Program-made: the position numbers and the translations under genes
DNA from: Providencia zhijiangensis
GTDB taxonomy: Bacteria; Pseudomonadota; Gammaproteobacteria; Enterobacterales; Enterobacteriaceae
NCBI RefSeq assembly: GCF_030315915.2
Contig: NZ_CP135990.1
Span: 3,038,001-3,102,000, forward strand
Reading direction: 5' to 3'
Length of the DNA: 64,000 nucleotides
The notes under the pieces: generated by a model
What the model was told of the DNA's origin: nothing
The model's database searches: none
The model's input: only the letters and a program-made list of their open reading frames with translations
In this document: positions 29,609-40,332 of the stretch, piece by piece
Numbering within the stretch: the first letter of the stretch is position 1
Layout of the letters: each line of letters starts with the position of its first letter

Positions 29609-30103
29609 TTAAACGCGACGAGTCAGAACTTCAATGCAGAAACCATGGCTATTCGCTTCGTCTGCTTCATGATATTCAGTGAAAATAGAGTCCCATTCAT
29701 CAGGCTCGTAAGCAGGGAAATGTGTATCCCCAATCACTTCAGCATCCACGTGAGTCAAATAGAGTTTATTCGCCATTGGCAGGAATTGTTGGTAAACCTT
29801 ACCACCACCAATCACCATAATCTCATCAGCACCTTCAACTGCCTTCGCGGCCTCTAATGCTTCTTCAACTGATTTAACCCAGATAACGCCAGTTTCTGTG
29901 CCTGCTTGACTGCTCAAAACAATGTTGACACGCTGCGGTAAAGGACGACCTAACGCTTCATAAGTCACACGTCCCATAATCACAGGTTTATTCAATGTTT
30001 GACGCTTAAACCACGCCAAATCACCTGGTAAATTCCAAGGCATCGCATTTTCCATGCCGATAACCTGATCGAACGCCATTGCTGCGATTAAGCTAATATT
30101 CAT
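29609..30103 (-). CDS. folA: Dihydrofolate reductase
   Basis: Reduces DHF to THF; target of trimethoprim. 164 residues (E. coli 159). Active-site acid D28 in [11 protein letters not shown] equals E. coli D27; W23 in the Met20 loop ([10 protein letters not shown]), the nucleotide motif [16 protein letters not shown] and IGGGKVYQQ are present. No sign of a resistance-type replacement. Works with ThyA encoded 23 kb away. Confidence 0.96.
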   Translation of the reverse strand: MNISLIAAMAFDQVIGMENAMPWNLPGDLAWFKRQTLNKPVIMGRVTYEALGRPLPQRVNIVLSSQAGTETGVIWVKSVEEALEAAKAVEGADEIMVIGGGKVYQQFLPMANKLYLTHVDAEVIGDTHFPAYEPDEWDSIFTEYHEADEANSHGFCIEVLTRRV

Positions 30104-30305
30104 CTAACCACCTTAGAAACGAAATATAAAAATTGTGCACACTATACGGAAACAGACATACTTCGTCGACTAAATTTAATCTTCCTTAAATACCACTCAA
30201 TCCCTTATACTCGAACGACTCAAGTCAATGCACTAAACGATGTTTACAACGCTTTTAGTCCCTTATTACTCAGTTTAGTTCAACCTAAAATAAAGAGATT
30301 ACATT

Positions 30306-30920
30306 ATGTATCAGACCAGTATCATGGTCGCGACGATTGCCGCCCTTGGCATGATCTCACCGGGTCCAGATTTCTTTTTAATTATCAAGAATGCAGCGCG
30401 TTACCAACGTTCCGCAGCCATGATGACCGCCCTCGGTATTATCGTTGCTATTGCACTTCATATGTCTTACTGCGTGGCAGGGCTTGCCGTGTTGATCACC
30501 ACAACACCATGGTTATTTAACATTCTTAAATATGCTGGCGCGGCGTATTTAATCTGGATTGGGATTAAAAGCCTAATGCCGCAAAAAGCTCAAAGCGTAG
30601 ACTTAACTGCCAATCAGCATGAGCATGTCACATTCAAAAAAGCCTTTATGCAAGGTTTCTTGTGTAACGTCTTAAATCCTAAGGCAACTTTATTCTTCTT
30701 AGCGATTTTTACTCAAGTGCTTAATGTGGATTCGACATTCTCAGAAAAGCTCTGGTTCGCCTTTATTATTTGGGGTCTTGCAGTGATTTACTGGCCAATT
30801 TTGGTGTGCTTAATTCAAAGTGCACCCGTTAGAAAAGGGCTAGCAAAAGTACAAAAATATGTGGATAAAGTCCTAGGCGTAGTGCTAGTCGCATTCGGTA
30901 TACGCGTAGCATTAAGCTAA
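30306..30920 (+). CDS. LysE/RhtB-family amino-acid exporter
   Basis: 204-residue, about six-TM protein. The family motif SPGPDFFLIIKNA is at about 18-30, and the second half carries FLCNVLNPKATLFFLAIF. Substrate cannot be told from sequence; candidates are threonine, homoserine or another amino acid. Not one of the named E. coli paralogues by residue comparison from memory. It sits alone at the junction between the folA block and the ftsP-plsC-parC block, with its own terminator. Confidence 0.85.
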   Translation: MYQTSIMVATIAALGMISPGPDFFLIIKNAARYQRSAAMMTALGIIVAIALHMSYCVAGLAVLITTTPWLFNILKYAGAAYLIWIGIKSLMPQKAQSVDLTANQHEHVTFKKAFMQGFLCNVLNPKATLFFLAIFTQVLNVDSTFSEKLWFAFIIWGLAVIYWPILVCLIQSAPVRKGLAKVQKYVDKVLGVVLVAFGIRVALS

Positions 30921-30930
30921 TTTTTAAAGT

Positions 30931-30959
30931 AAAAAAGCCCGCTAATTGCGGGCTTTTTT
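30931..30959. terminator. Bidirectional terminator after the LysE-family gene
   Basis: AAAAAAGCCCGC, loop TAATT, GCGGGCTTTTTT: a textbook 12-bp stem with T6, 10 bp after the exporter stop. Symmetric, so it also can end ftsP transcription from the other side. Confidence 0.95.
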
Positions 30960-30971
30960 ACAGACTTTCAA

Positions 30972-32387
30972 TTAGTTGCTACCATCTTCAGGTGTAATAA
31001 CCAACTGCCCCGCCGAGCCTAAATCTGCTTTTTCGAGGTTTTGGCTATAAAATAGGAATGGGAAATGGTTGTAAGACGGTTGTAGCATCTGCACAAGTAG
31101 CTCACAGCGCCCATCAATCCAAACGGTATCTTTCCATCCAAAGTTATCTGGCTGAGCCGGCTGCCCATTACAGTTGATCACTTTAAAGCGAACACCTTCA
31201 ATGTGGAAAGATTGAGGCTGTTGGCTACTCACATTCCAACGTTCCCAACTGCCTTGGCGAGAAGTAATATCTACACGCCCCGTCTCCAATTTCACGCCAT
31301 TGATACCTACAGGATCATTTAGCTGGATATCACGGTTAGTAATCGAAGAGGTAATTTGTGTCGTATCCAAGACTAATTGTTTTGGAACATCGTCCGTCAC
31401 CAATGACATTAATCCCGTCGCTTTAATGGTTAATATGTTGGTGGAAATTAAATTATTCGACGGTTCAAACAACCCTTTAACGCGATCCATCAACGAAGCA
31501 GATTCCCCAGCCGTAATGGTCAGCTCAGCCGTTTTCGCCATATCAATCAGTACTTCACGGCGTTCTCCCGGCGCAAGTGAAAGTTCTTGAACGCTGGCTG
31601 GCACCGTGAGCAATCCTTGGTCTGACGCTATCATCACGAAAGGACGACCGTCGCTGATTTTCATCACATAGCGTCTGGAGTTAGAGGCATTTAATAATCG
31701 TAAACGCACCCAACCGCGAGACACTTCGATATAGGGATCTTGCACCCCGTTAACCACTAATGTATCCCCGAGGAATCCATTCTCATCCATGTGATACTCA
31801 GGAACGCCAAAATTATCCAAACGTTTGTCTTGAATAATAATCGGGAAATCATCTACGCCGTAATGTTTCGGCAGACGTAACTCTTTTGTGGAATCATCAT
31901 CAATGATCCACATTCCCAGTAAACCATTGTAGATTTGCTGCCCCATTTTACCTTGGGTATTCGCGTGATACCAAAGCGTGGCCGCATTTTGGCGAATAGG
32001 GATCACGGGAGACCAATCTGCATTTGGTGAAATTTGTCTCGCTGCACCGCCAATTTGCGTGCCTGGGATCTGCAACCCACTGATCGTCATTGAAACGGCA
32101 TCAGGTAATCTATTGCTATAGATTAACTTGAGATCATCGCCATTTTTTACGCGAATAGTGGGCCCTGGGTAAGAACCATTAATCCCTAAAACTTCCGCAG
32201 AATATTTACCATCGAAAGACCAATGGATTTTTTGTAATGTTAAAAAGAGTGGCTGTCCCGAACGGGATTCTAGCAAGGGTGGAACAGGGAGTGCGATCGT
32301 TCCTTCTGCACTCGCATAGTTTGATACCTGTAATAAGCACACAGCCAACCCGCTAATCAGCAATGATCGGCAACGACTGAATAACAT
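30972..32387 (-). CDS. ftsP: Cell-division protein FtsP (SufI), multicopper-oxidase fold
   Basis: Periplasmic protein that stabilises the divisome under stress. 471 residues with the three-cupredoxin fold; strong matches to SufI across PVPPLLESRSGQPLF, SNRLPDAVSMT, HYGVDDFPIIIQDKRLDNFG, SRGWVRLRLLNASNSRRY and SLAPGERRE. Copper ligands are largely absent, as in the family. The signal peptide begins MLFSRCRSLLISG: where E. coli has the Tat twin arginine (SRRQF), this has Arg-Cys-Arg. Hydrophobic core LLISGLAVCLLQV then ASA-EG, so Sec export looks likely. In E. coli it follows plsC; same here. Confidence 0.93.
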   Translation of the reverse strand: MLFSRCRSLLISGLAVCLLQVSNYASAEGTIALPVPPLLESRSGQPLFLTLQKIHWSFDGKYSAEVLGINGSYPGPTIRVKNGDDLKLIYSNRLPDAVSMTISGLQIPGTQIGGAARQISPNADWSPVIPIRQNAATLWYHANTQGKMGQQIYNGLLGMWIIDDDSTKELRLPKHYGVDDFPIIIQDKRLDNFGVPEYHMDENGFLGDTLVVNGVQDPYIEVSRGWVRLRLLNASNSRRYVMKISDGRPFVMIASDQGLLTVPASVQELSLAPGERREVLIDMAKTAELTITAGESASLMDRVKGLFEPSNNLISTNILTIKATGLMSLVTDDVPKQLVLDTTQITSSITNRDIQLNDPVGINGVKLETGRVDITSRQGSWERWNVSSQQPQSFHIEGVRFKVINCNGQPAQPDNFGWKDTVWIDGRCELLVQMLQPSYNHFPFLFYSQNLEKADLGSAGQLVITPEDGSN

Positions 32388-32731
32388 AGATTCTCCGCTA
32401 AATAAAAACCAGCAAATTATTTTAATAAATCATTATAAACTAGTGATTTATACGAGTATTTTTAGGTATATGCTGGTAATACCACTATTTGGAATTCAAT
32501 AATTTATCTTGCGACAAATTTGCGAGCCATCATATCGCGAAAGGACATGGAATTCTAAAAATATATGTATCAATAATTGAAATATAACAAATTTGAATGG
32601 TAATAATTTCAGGTGGGATTAAATAACAGCGGGAATCATGTGGTCAGGAAAAACATACTTCGATAAATAGAGTGGGAAGCTCTAAATGAACTTCCCACTA
32701 TCAATAGCGTAAACTGATAGAACTGTTGAAA
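32388..32731. other. A+T-rich intergenic region ftsP-plsC (344 bp)
   Basis: Notably A+T-rich, with many TAAT/ATTTA stretches and two GGAATTC words about 58 bp apart (near 32490 and 32548). Contains the ftsP promoter region and, near plsC, one hairpin (32671-32699). ACCAGCA (near 32408) and TGCTGGT (near 32471) form a distant inverted pair. No credible frame. In E. coli the two genes are close together, so the gap is expanded here. Confidence 0.55.
32671..32699 (-). terminator. Hairpin downstream of plsC
   Basis: AGTGGGAAG / CTTCCCACT, 9-bp perfect stem with an 11-nt loop, 33 bp after the plsC stop. On the minus strand the stem is followed by CTATTTATCG, so the U-tract is poor; it may act as a terminator or mRNA 3' stabiliser. 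Confidence 0.5.
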
Positions 32732-33460
32732 TTAGCGTTTATTCAACTCTTCAACTTCTTTATCTAACTCTTTGATTTTAGCTTCCATCAAGTCATGACA
32801 ATATTCCGACAGTTCGCGAACCTGATCTTTAGAGTATTTCGAGGTATCAATCGGATCCAACATTTCAATAATCACATGACCATTATTCCAACGGTTCAAA
32901 CTGATTTTGTTCTGTGTCGTAGACACACACACAGGCACAATTGGTACGCCAGCAGCAATCGCAGCATGGAATGCACCCGTTTTAAATGGCAGTAAGCCAC
33001 GTCCACGGCTACGTGTACCTTCAGGAAACATCCAGACTGAAATCTTACGAGATTTAATCTGCTCAGCAACTTGGGAAATGGTGTTATGGGCTTTTGAACG
33101 GTTACCACGGTCAATCAAAATATTTCCCGTGATCCAGTATAAGAAGCCAAAGAATGGGATCAAAACAAGGCTCTTTTTACCCACGGTAACGGTTCTTGGT
33201 TGAACACCATTCGACATAGTGACCATGTCATAGTTATTTTGGTGGTTACCGATATAAATACTTGGGCCGTAATCCTTCGCTTTTTCCGGAACGCGGTCAA
33301 TCATTTTAATACCGAACACATGGGACAAACGCCCAAACATACGACCAAACGTCATCACATGTCTTGGATTTCGTGGGCTAAATAGGCAGTAGATACTGCC
33401 ACCTACACACACACAAATCGTAAATATGATCACAATGATAGCTCTAATTAGCGCTAGCAT
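32732..33460 (-). CDS. plsC: 1-acyl-sn-glycerol-3-phosphate acyltransferase
   Basis: Makes phosphatidic acid from lysophosphatidic acid at the inner membrane. 242 residues. N-terminal membrane helix (about 5-27); catalytic HX4D as H73-QNNY-D78 and the substrate motif FPEGTRSRGRG. The C-terminal tail is a Lys/Glu-rich helix. PlsY encoded at 54.7 kb makes its substrate. Confidence 0.96.
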   Translation of the reverse strand: MLALIRAIIVIIFTICVCVGGSIYCLFSPRNPRHVMTFGRMFGRLSHVFGIKMIDRVPEKAKDYGPSIYIGNHQNNYDMVTMSNGVQPRTVTVGKKSLVLIPFFGFLYWITGNILIDRGNRSKAHNTISQVAEQIKSRKISVWMFPEGTRSRGRGLLPFKTGAFHAAIAAGVPIVPVCVSTTQNKISLNRWNNGHVIIEMLDPIDTSKYSKDQVRELSEYCHDLMEAKIKELDKEVEELNKR

Positions 33461-33480
33461 AATATTCCTTAACTTATGAA

Positions 33481-33501
33481 AAGGGCTTTAACCAAGCCCT
33501 T
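33481..33501 (-). terminator. Terminator between parC and plsC
   Basis: On the minus strand: AAGGGCTT, loop, AAGCCCTT followed by TTCATAAG. Eight-bp stem 16 bp after the parC stop and just before plsC. Short U-tract; partial read-through into plsC is likely. Confidence 0.55.
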
Positions 33502-33516
33502 GAATTATTGTTATTT

Positions 33517-35772
33517 TTACTCTGTATCTACAGAATCAACATCAATACGTTCAATGTTATGTAAACCACGCGGTAACGATGTTCCTTTACGTCCACGCTC
33601 TGCACGGTATTTCTGTAAGTCTTCTGATTTAAATTTCAGTTTACGCTTACCAAAATAGAGTGTGATCGAGGCTCGAGGTGGGATCACCATTAACCAAACC
33701 AGTAAGTCTTCACCACTTGCGGCTTGCGCCCCTGTGATGTTAATGATTTTATTCCCCTTCCCTTTGGATAATTGCGGGAGGTCAGACACAGGGAATAATA
33801 ACATGCGACCGGCTTTCGTGATGGCTAATAACAAATCTTCTTTTTCGTTATTTAGCTCAATCGGTGCCATGACTTTTGCATTTTCAGGCAACGACATCAA
33901 CGCCTTACCGGTTTTATTCTTTGTCACCAAATCATTAAAGGTGCAAATAAAACCATAACCCGCATCAGACGCCATTAAATATTTCTGCTCTTCCGGCGCC
34001 ATCAGCACATGCTCAATCGTCGCGCCAGGTGGAAGTGTTAATTTCCCGGTTAACGGCTCACCTTGACTACGTGCAGAAGGTAATTCCAGCGGGTCGACAG
34101 AATAGCTACGTCCTGTGGTATCAAGGAATACCGCCGCTTGATTAGACTTACCACGGGCAGCACCTTTGAAACTATCCCCTGCTTTGTAGCTCAGATTACT
34201 TGGCTCGATATCATGCCCTTTCGCACTACGCACCCACCCCATGTCAGACAGGACGACAGTAATCGGCTCCGATGGCAGAATTTCATGCTCGCTAAGTGCT
34301 TTAGCTTCTTCGCGCTCTTGCAGCGGCGAACGACGATCATCACCATAGGCTTTAGCATCTGCCTGAATCTCTTTTTTAATCAAAGTATTCAGACGAGCCT
34401 CTGAGCCTAAAATCGCTTGTAACTCATCACGCTCTTTGGCTAATTCATCCTGTTCACCGCGAATTTTCATCTCTTCGAGTTTCGCTAAGTGACGCAGTTT
34501 TAATTCTAAAATCGCTTCGGCTTGGGTATCCGTAATATTAAAGCGCGACATTAAGACGGCTTTTGGCTCATCTTCATTACGAATGATTTCAATCACTTCA
34601 TCGATATTCAAATAAGCGATGAGTAAACCATCCAAAATATGCAGGCGTCTTAATACTTTTTCTAAACGGTGGTTTAGGCGATTACGTACCGTCTGACGAC
34701 GATAAGTGATCCACTCGGTGAGGATCTCCACCAGCCCTTTCACTGCTGGGCGGTTATCTAAGCCAATCATGTTTAAGTTAACACGATAGCTTCTTTCAAG
34801 ATCTGTCGTTGCAAATAAGTGGGTCATCACTTGATCGAGATCCACGCGGTTGCTGCGCGGAACGATCACTAAACGCGTTGGATTTTCATGATCCGATTCA
34901 TCACGCAGATCTTCGACCATTGGCAGCTTTTTCGCACGCATCTGGTTCGCAATCTGCTCAAGAATTTTAGCACCGGAAACTTGATGAGGTAGCGCGGTGA
35001 TTACCGCATTACCATCTTCCTTTTCCCATACCGCACGCATACGCACTGAGCCACGACCGTTTTGATAAACCTTACGGATATCTTCCGGTGAAGAGATAAT
35101 TTCAGCTTCCGTTGGGTAATCAGGCCCCGGAATAAACTGCATGATCTCATCAAGATTTAACTTTGGTTTTTCCAGTAGCGCCACCAGCGCACTTGCCACT
35201 TCGCGGGCATTGTGTGGTGGAATATCGGTCGCCATACCCACGGCGATCCCCGTAGTACCATTTAATAAAATATTTGGCAGACGGGCAGGCAACATTTTCG
35301 GCTCATTTAATGTGCCGTCAAAGTTAGGTACCCAATCAACGGTACCGTGACCTAATTCGCTGAGCAGAACTTCTGCATATTTTGATAAACGAGATTCGGT
35401 ATAACGCATCGCTGCGAAGGATTTCGGATCATCCGGAGCCCCCCAGTTACCTTGACCATCGACCAACGGATAACGGTAGGAGAATGGCTGCGCCATTAAC
35501 ACCATCGCTTCATAACAGGCGCTATCACCGTGTGGATGATATTTACCTAATACGTCACCGACGGTTCTGGCTGATTTCTTATATTTTGCCGTGTTGCTCA
35601 GCCCCAATTCGGACATGGCATACACAATTCGGCGCTGAACAGGTTTAAGTCCATCGCCGATAAATGGCAACGCTCTATCCATGATGACGTACATCGAGTA
35701 GTTCAGATAGGCGTTTTCAGTAAAGGCATGAAGCGGTAAACGCTCCACACCGTCATGAGTAATTTCACTCAT
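33517..35772 (-). CDS. parC: Topoisomerase IV subunit A
   Basis: Decatenase subunit cutting DNA through an active-site tyrosine in AAMRYTE (about residue 124). 751 residues. The quinolone-resistance region reads [15 protein letters not shown] with S84 and E88 (equivalent to E. coli S80 and E84), both wild type. The C-terminal beta-pinwheel is present ([13 protein letters not shown]). Lies 36 nt after parE and is probably co-transcribed. Confidence 0.98.
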   Translation of the reverse strand: MSEITHDGVERLPLHAFTENAYLNYSMYVIMDRALPFIGDGLKPVQRRIVYAMSELGLSNTAKYKKSARTVGDVLGKYHPHGDSACYEAMVLMAQPFSYRYPLVDGQGNWGAPDDPKSFAAMRYTESRLSKYAEVLLSELGHGTVDWVPNFDGTLNEPKMLPARLPNILLNGTTGIAVGMATDIPPHNAREVASALVALLEKPKLNLDEIMQFIPGPDYPTEAEIISSPEDIRKVYQNGRGSVRMRAVWEKEDGNAVITALPHQVSGAKILEQIANQMRAKKLPMVEDLRDESDHENPTRLVIVPRSNRVDLDQVMTHLFATTDLERSYRVNLNMIGLDNRPAVKGLVEILTEWITYRRQTVRNRLNHRLEKVLRRLHILDGLLIAYLNIDEVIEIIRNEDEPKAVLMSRFNITDTQAEAILELKLRHLAKLEEMKIRGEQDELAKERDELQAILGSEARLNTLIKKEIQADAKAYGDDRRSPLQEREEAKALSEHEILPSEPITVVLSDMGWVRSAKGHDIEPSNLSYKAGDSFKGAARGKSNQAAVFLDTTGRSYSVDPLELPSARSQGEPLTGKLTLPPGATIEHVLMAPEEQKYLMASDAGYGFICTFNDLVTKNKTGKALMSLPENAKVMAPIELNNEKEDLLLAITKAGRMLLFPVSDLPQLSKGKGNKIINITGAQAASGEDLLVWLMVIPPRASITLYFGKRKLKFKSEDLQKYRAERGRKGTSLPRGLHNIERIDVDSVDTE

Positions 35773-35808
35773 TCAATACGTTCCTTACTCTTATTCATCC
35801 GATTATGA

Positions 35809-37773
<1,965 letters not shown>

Positions 37774-37822
37774 TCAATCAGTAGATTACTGTTGATAATA
37801 ACAGTGTATTGGCGTTTTCGCA

Positions 37823-38413
37823 CTATTTCTCTGCGTTATCAACCAGAGACAAAAAGCGAATGATCTGCGGGAAATAACGTTCAAACCCAGCAAATGCATG
37901 ATCCCCATCCGGTTCCACCGTTTGCTTACACTCTGAAAGATAGGCAACGGCTTGACGATAATCAAGTACCTCGTCCCCCATTTGCTGCAATAACCAAAGT
38001 AAGTTTGGCGAACGTATCTTTTCGAGATGCAGAGCCTTCAACTCATGCATATGTTTGGGTTCTAACACATACGTTTCATGGGTATATGGATTGGTGTTTT
38101 CTCCAAGATAGTCACTGAGTAAATCAAACGGGCGCACCGCCGGATTCACTAATACTGCGGGAATTTGATAACGCTCAGAAAAATAAATGGAGAAATAACC
38201 ACCCAGTGAGGAACCCACTAAACCGATTGTTTCATGCTGATGTTCCGCAAGGATATCATCGAGTAGCTTAGCTGCTTGCTGAGGAAAATTAGGCAATTGC
38301 GGAACAATCATGTTGATCTGAGGATAATGCTCTGCCAACCACTGTTTCAGATTATTCGCTTTCTCAGACAGTGGTGAGCTATTAAACCCGTGGATATACA
38401 GTAATGTTGCCAT
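37823..38413 (-). CDS. yqiA: Esterase YqiA
   Basis: Small alpha/beta hydrolase active on short acyl esters. 196 residues. Oxyanion motif YIHGFNSSP near the start, nucleophile S69 in GSSLGG, acid D in GDEVLDY and catalytic His in DGDHAF. Its ATG shares one base with the cpdA stop (TAATG), so it is coupled to cpdA. Confidence 0.94.
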   Translation of the reverse strand: MATLLYIHGFNSSPLSEKANNLKQWLAEHYPQINMIVPQLPNFPQQAAKLLDDILAEHQHETIGLVGSSLGGYFSIYFSERYQIPAVLVNPAVRPFDLLSDYLGENTNPYTHETYVLEPKHMHELKALHLEKIRSPNLLWLLQQMGDEVLDYRQAVAYLSECKQTVEPDGDHAFAGFERYFPQIIRFLSLVDNAEK

Positions 38414-39252
38414 TAGTAACCATCTGAGTCAAAGTCAGGGCTAAATTCCTGAGTATTTAAACGATAAACTTGGGTTTCAATCACTTTTTCCCCTTGCTCA
38501 TTCACCGTTAGCTCCAGATAGCGCCAGCCCGGAGCAACCGAATCTAAAGCAAAATTGGTGCAGTGAGGCTTGAACTGTACACAGGTCGATGGTGTTGCTA
38601 ATAAACGGATACCGTGCCAATTCTCATCCATCTCTTGGTGAATATGCCCACACAGCATCGCTTTCACATTAGGGTAGTTTTTAAGATGGTCCGCCAAAAT
38701 ATGTGAATTTCGTAAACTGTGCTGATCTAACCAAGTGCAGCCAGAAGGTAATGGATGATGATGCAGCATAATCAGTGTCGTGCGTGTCGGCTGCTCGTCT
38801 AAACACTGTTTCATCCATTCCAGTTGCTGCTCAGAAAGCTCACCGTGAGCAACATCTTGTAATTGGCTATCTAGCATTAAAATTTGCCAGTCATCACCAA
38901 TAAAGACCTGCTTAGCACTCGAAATACCGGCAATTTTTAAGGTGCCTACCATCGCGGGGGGATAATCATGATTTCCCGGTAGCCAAACGCAAGGTGCAGG
39001 AATACGCTCAATCCCAGCCGCAAAATGTTGATAGGCCTTAGGTGATTGGTCTTGAACGAGATCCCCTGTGGCGACGATTAAATCGACAGGTAAGTTTTGT
39101 TCTGCAATCGCATCAAGTACCGCCTGATAGCTTCGGTAAGTATTGATCCCTAAAAGGGTGTTTTCCGTATCAGCAAAAAGATGCGTATCAGTAACTTGTA
39201 ATATTCTAATAACTTTAGGGTTATTAGCAGTCACTTTAAGCTGGCTGTCCAA
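38413..39252 (-). CDS. cpdA: 3',5'-cyclic AMP phosphodiesterase
   Basis: Hydrolyses cAMP and so tunes CRP activity. 279 residues; metallophosphoesterase motifs D-TH (TDTHLF), GDLVQD, GNHD, and LLCGHIHQE / HHHPLP. E. coli has yqiB directly upstream; here the upstream gene is nudF after a 133-bp gap. Relevant to the possible CRP-S control of the ppd operon in this window, through cAMP level (inference). Confidence 0.96.
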   Translation of the reverse strand: MDSQLKVTANNPKVIRILQVTDTHLFADTENTLLGINTYRSYQAVLDAIAEQNLPVDLIVATGDLVQDQSPKAYQHFAAGIERIPAPCVWLPGNHDYPPAMVGTLKIAGISSAKQVFIGDDWQILMLDSQLQDVAHGELSEQQLEWMKQCLDEQPTRTTLIMLHHHPLPSGCTWLDQHSLRNSHILADHLKNYPNVKAMLCGHIHQEMDENWHGIRLLATPSTCVQFKPHCTNFALDSVAPGWRYLELTVNEQGEKVIETQVYRLNTQEFSPDFDSDGY

Positions 39253-39301
39253 AGTCTTCCTTTTTCCTTAAAAATAGCGCTAAGTATTATCACCTAAACC
39301 A

Positions 39302-39369
39302 TGAAGTGCGTAGGTCACTGATTTTAACCTAACTATCCATTAAATATCTGCTAATCAGCACACACTTCA
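39302..39369. repeat. Nested inverted repeats between nudF and cpdA
   Basis: TGAAGTG (39302-39308) pairs with CACTTCA (39363-39369), and inside it CTGATT (39318-39323) pairs with AATCAG (39353-39358). This fills the place where yqiB lies in E. coli. Could be a weak mRNA structure; no U-tract. Confidence 0.55.
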
Positions 39370-39385
39370 CTAGATTAATGGTTAT

Positions 39386-40024
39386 TTAAATCAGTTTCAC
39401 CCATTTTTCATGCAGCTTTTGATGATTCAATTGTAGCCATTGAATGGCAATCACGGTGGCCGCATTATCAATTTTACCCTCTTCAACCCATTGATAAGCT
39501 TGCTCTCGGCTCACTACATGCACTCGAATATCTTCATTTTCCGAGGCCAAGCCATGAATGCCTTTTGCCAACGAACTATCGACCTCTCCAACAAAAACAT
39601 GAATCCGCTCGCTAGTGCCTCCAGGGCTTGATAAATAGCTAATCGATTTTTCTATACGTCCAATGGTGAGACCCGCTTCTTCCGTTGATTCGCGGCGAAC
39701 CACCTCTTCGGGGGATTCATTTTCTTCTATCATTCCCGCCACTATCTCTAGCAACCATGGCGTTTCGCTTGATTCGAAAGCAGGGAATCGAATTTGCTCG
39801 ATTAACACAACATTATCGGTTTGTGGATCATAAGGCAGTATTGCCCCCGCATGCCCTCTTTCAAACACTTCGCGAACAATTTCTTTACTCCAGCCACCTT
39901 CAAATAATCGATGTTTAAATCGGTATTCAATCATTTGAAAAAAACCGTTAAATAATTTACGCTTAGATATAATTTCAATATCATTTTTACTGTATTTAAT
40001 CGGGTTTTCGATTTTATTATTCAT
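39386..40024 (-). CDS. nudF: ADP-ribose pyrophosphatase
   Basis: Nudix hydrolase that splits ADP-ribose to AMP and ribose-5-phosphate. 212 residues. Nudix box GMIEENESPEEVVRRESTEEAGL (in two parts, about residues 98-120) is complete, preceded by the PWLLEIVA substrate segment. Divergent from tolC, first gene of the nudF-cpdA-yqiA-parE direction. Confidence 0.95.
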   Translation of the reverse strand: MNNKIENPIKYSKNDIEIISKRKLFNGFFQMIEYRFKHRLFEGGWSKEIVREVFERGHAGAILPYDPQTDNVVLIEQIRFPAFESSETPWLLEIVAGMIEENESPEEVVRRESTEEAGLTIGRIEKSISYLSSPGGTSERIHVFVGEVDSSLAKGIHGLASENEDIRVHVVSREQAYQWVEEGKIDNAATVIAIQWLQLNHQKLHEKWVKLI

Positions 40025-40332
40025 TGATAGTCTCCTAATCCCTTCATTTTTATACTAACAAAGATGGAAGGATGAAATTAGTTTTTAAGGTTTTTTAACC
40101 TTAGATGAGGTAATGTTTAAACTAATTGAGACTAAATGGCACAAAAGGCTACCGTTTTCCGTGCCACACCTCTGTTACAATGTGCGCCATTATTCAAATT
40201 TATGAGCAACAATAGGGTCTGTTTTGAGAACGGTCTCTCTTTTCAGAGTTCCAACAGCCTATCATCGTCCGTAATATGATAAGTTTTAGACAACAGGCTC
40301 CATATAATTTGCTGTTTAATCAAGGAATCAAA
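40025..40332. other. Divergent intergenic region nudF / tolC (308 bp)
   Basis: Carries promoters for both genes and a possible marbox (40136-40154). The segment GAGAACGGTCTCTC (about 40227-40240) is a small GAGA..TCTC inverted repeat in the tolC leader. No frame or RNA gene recognised. Confidence 0.5.
40136..40154 (+). promoter_or_regulatory. Possible marbox (MarA/SoxS/Rob site) upstream of tolC
   Basis: ATGGCACAAAAGGCTACCG matches the 5' part AYnGCAC and the RYY of the consensus, but not the terminal AAA. About 180 bp before tolC. E. coli tolC has such a site; here it is only a pattern match. Confidence 0.3.
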
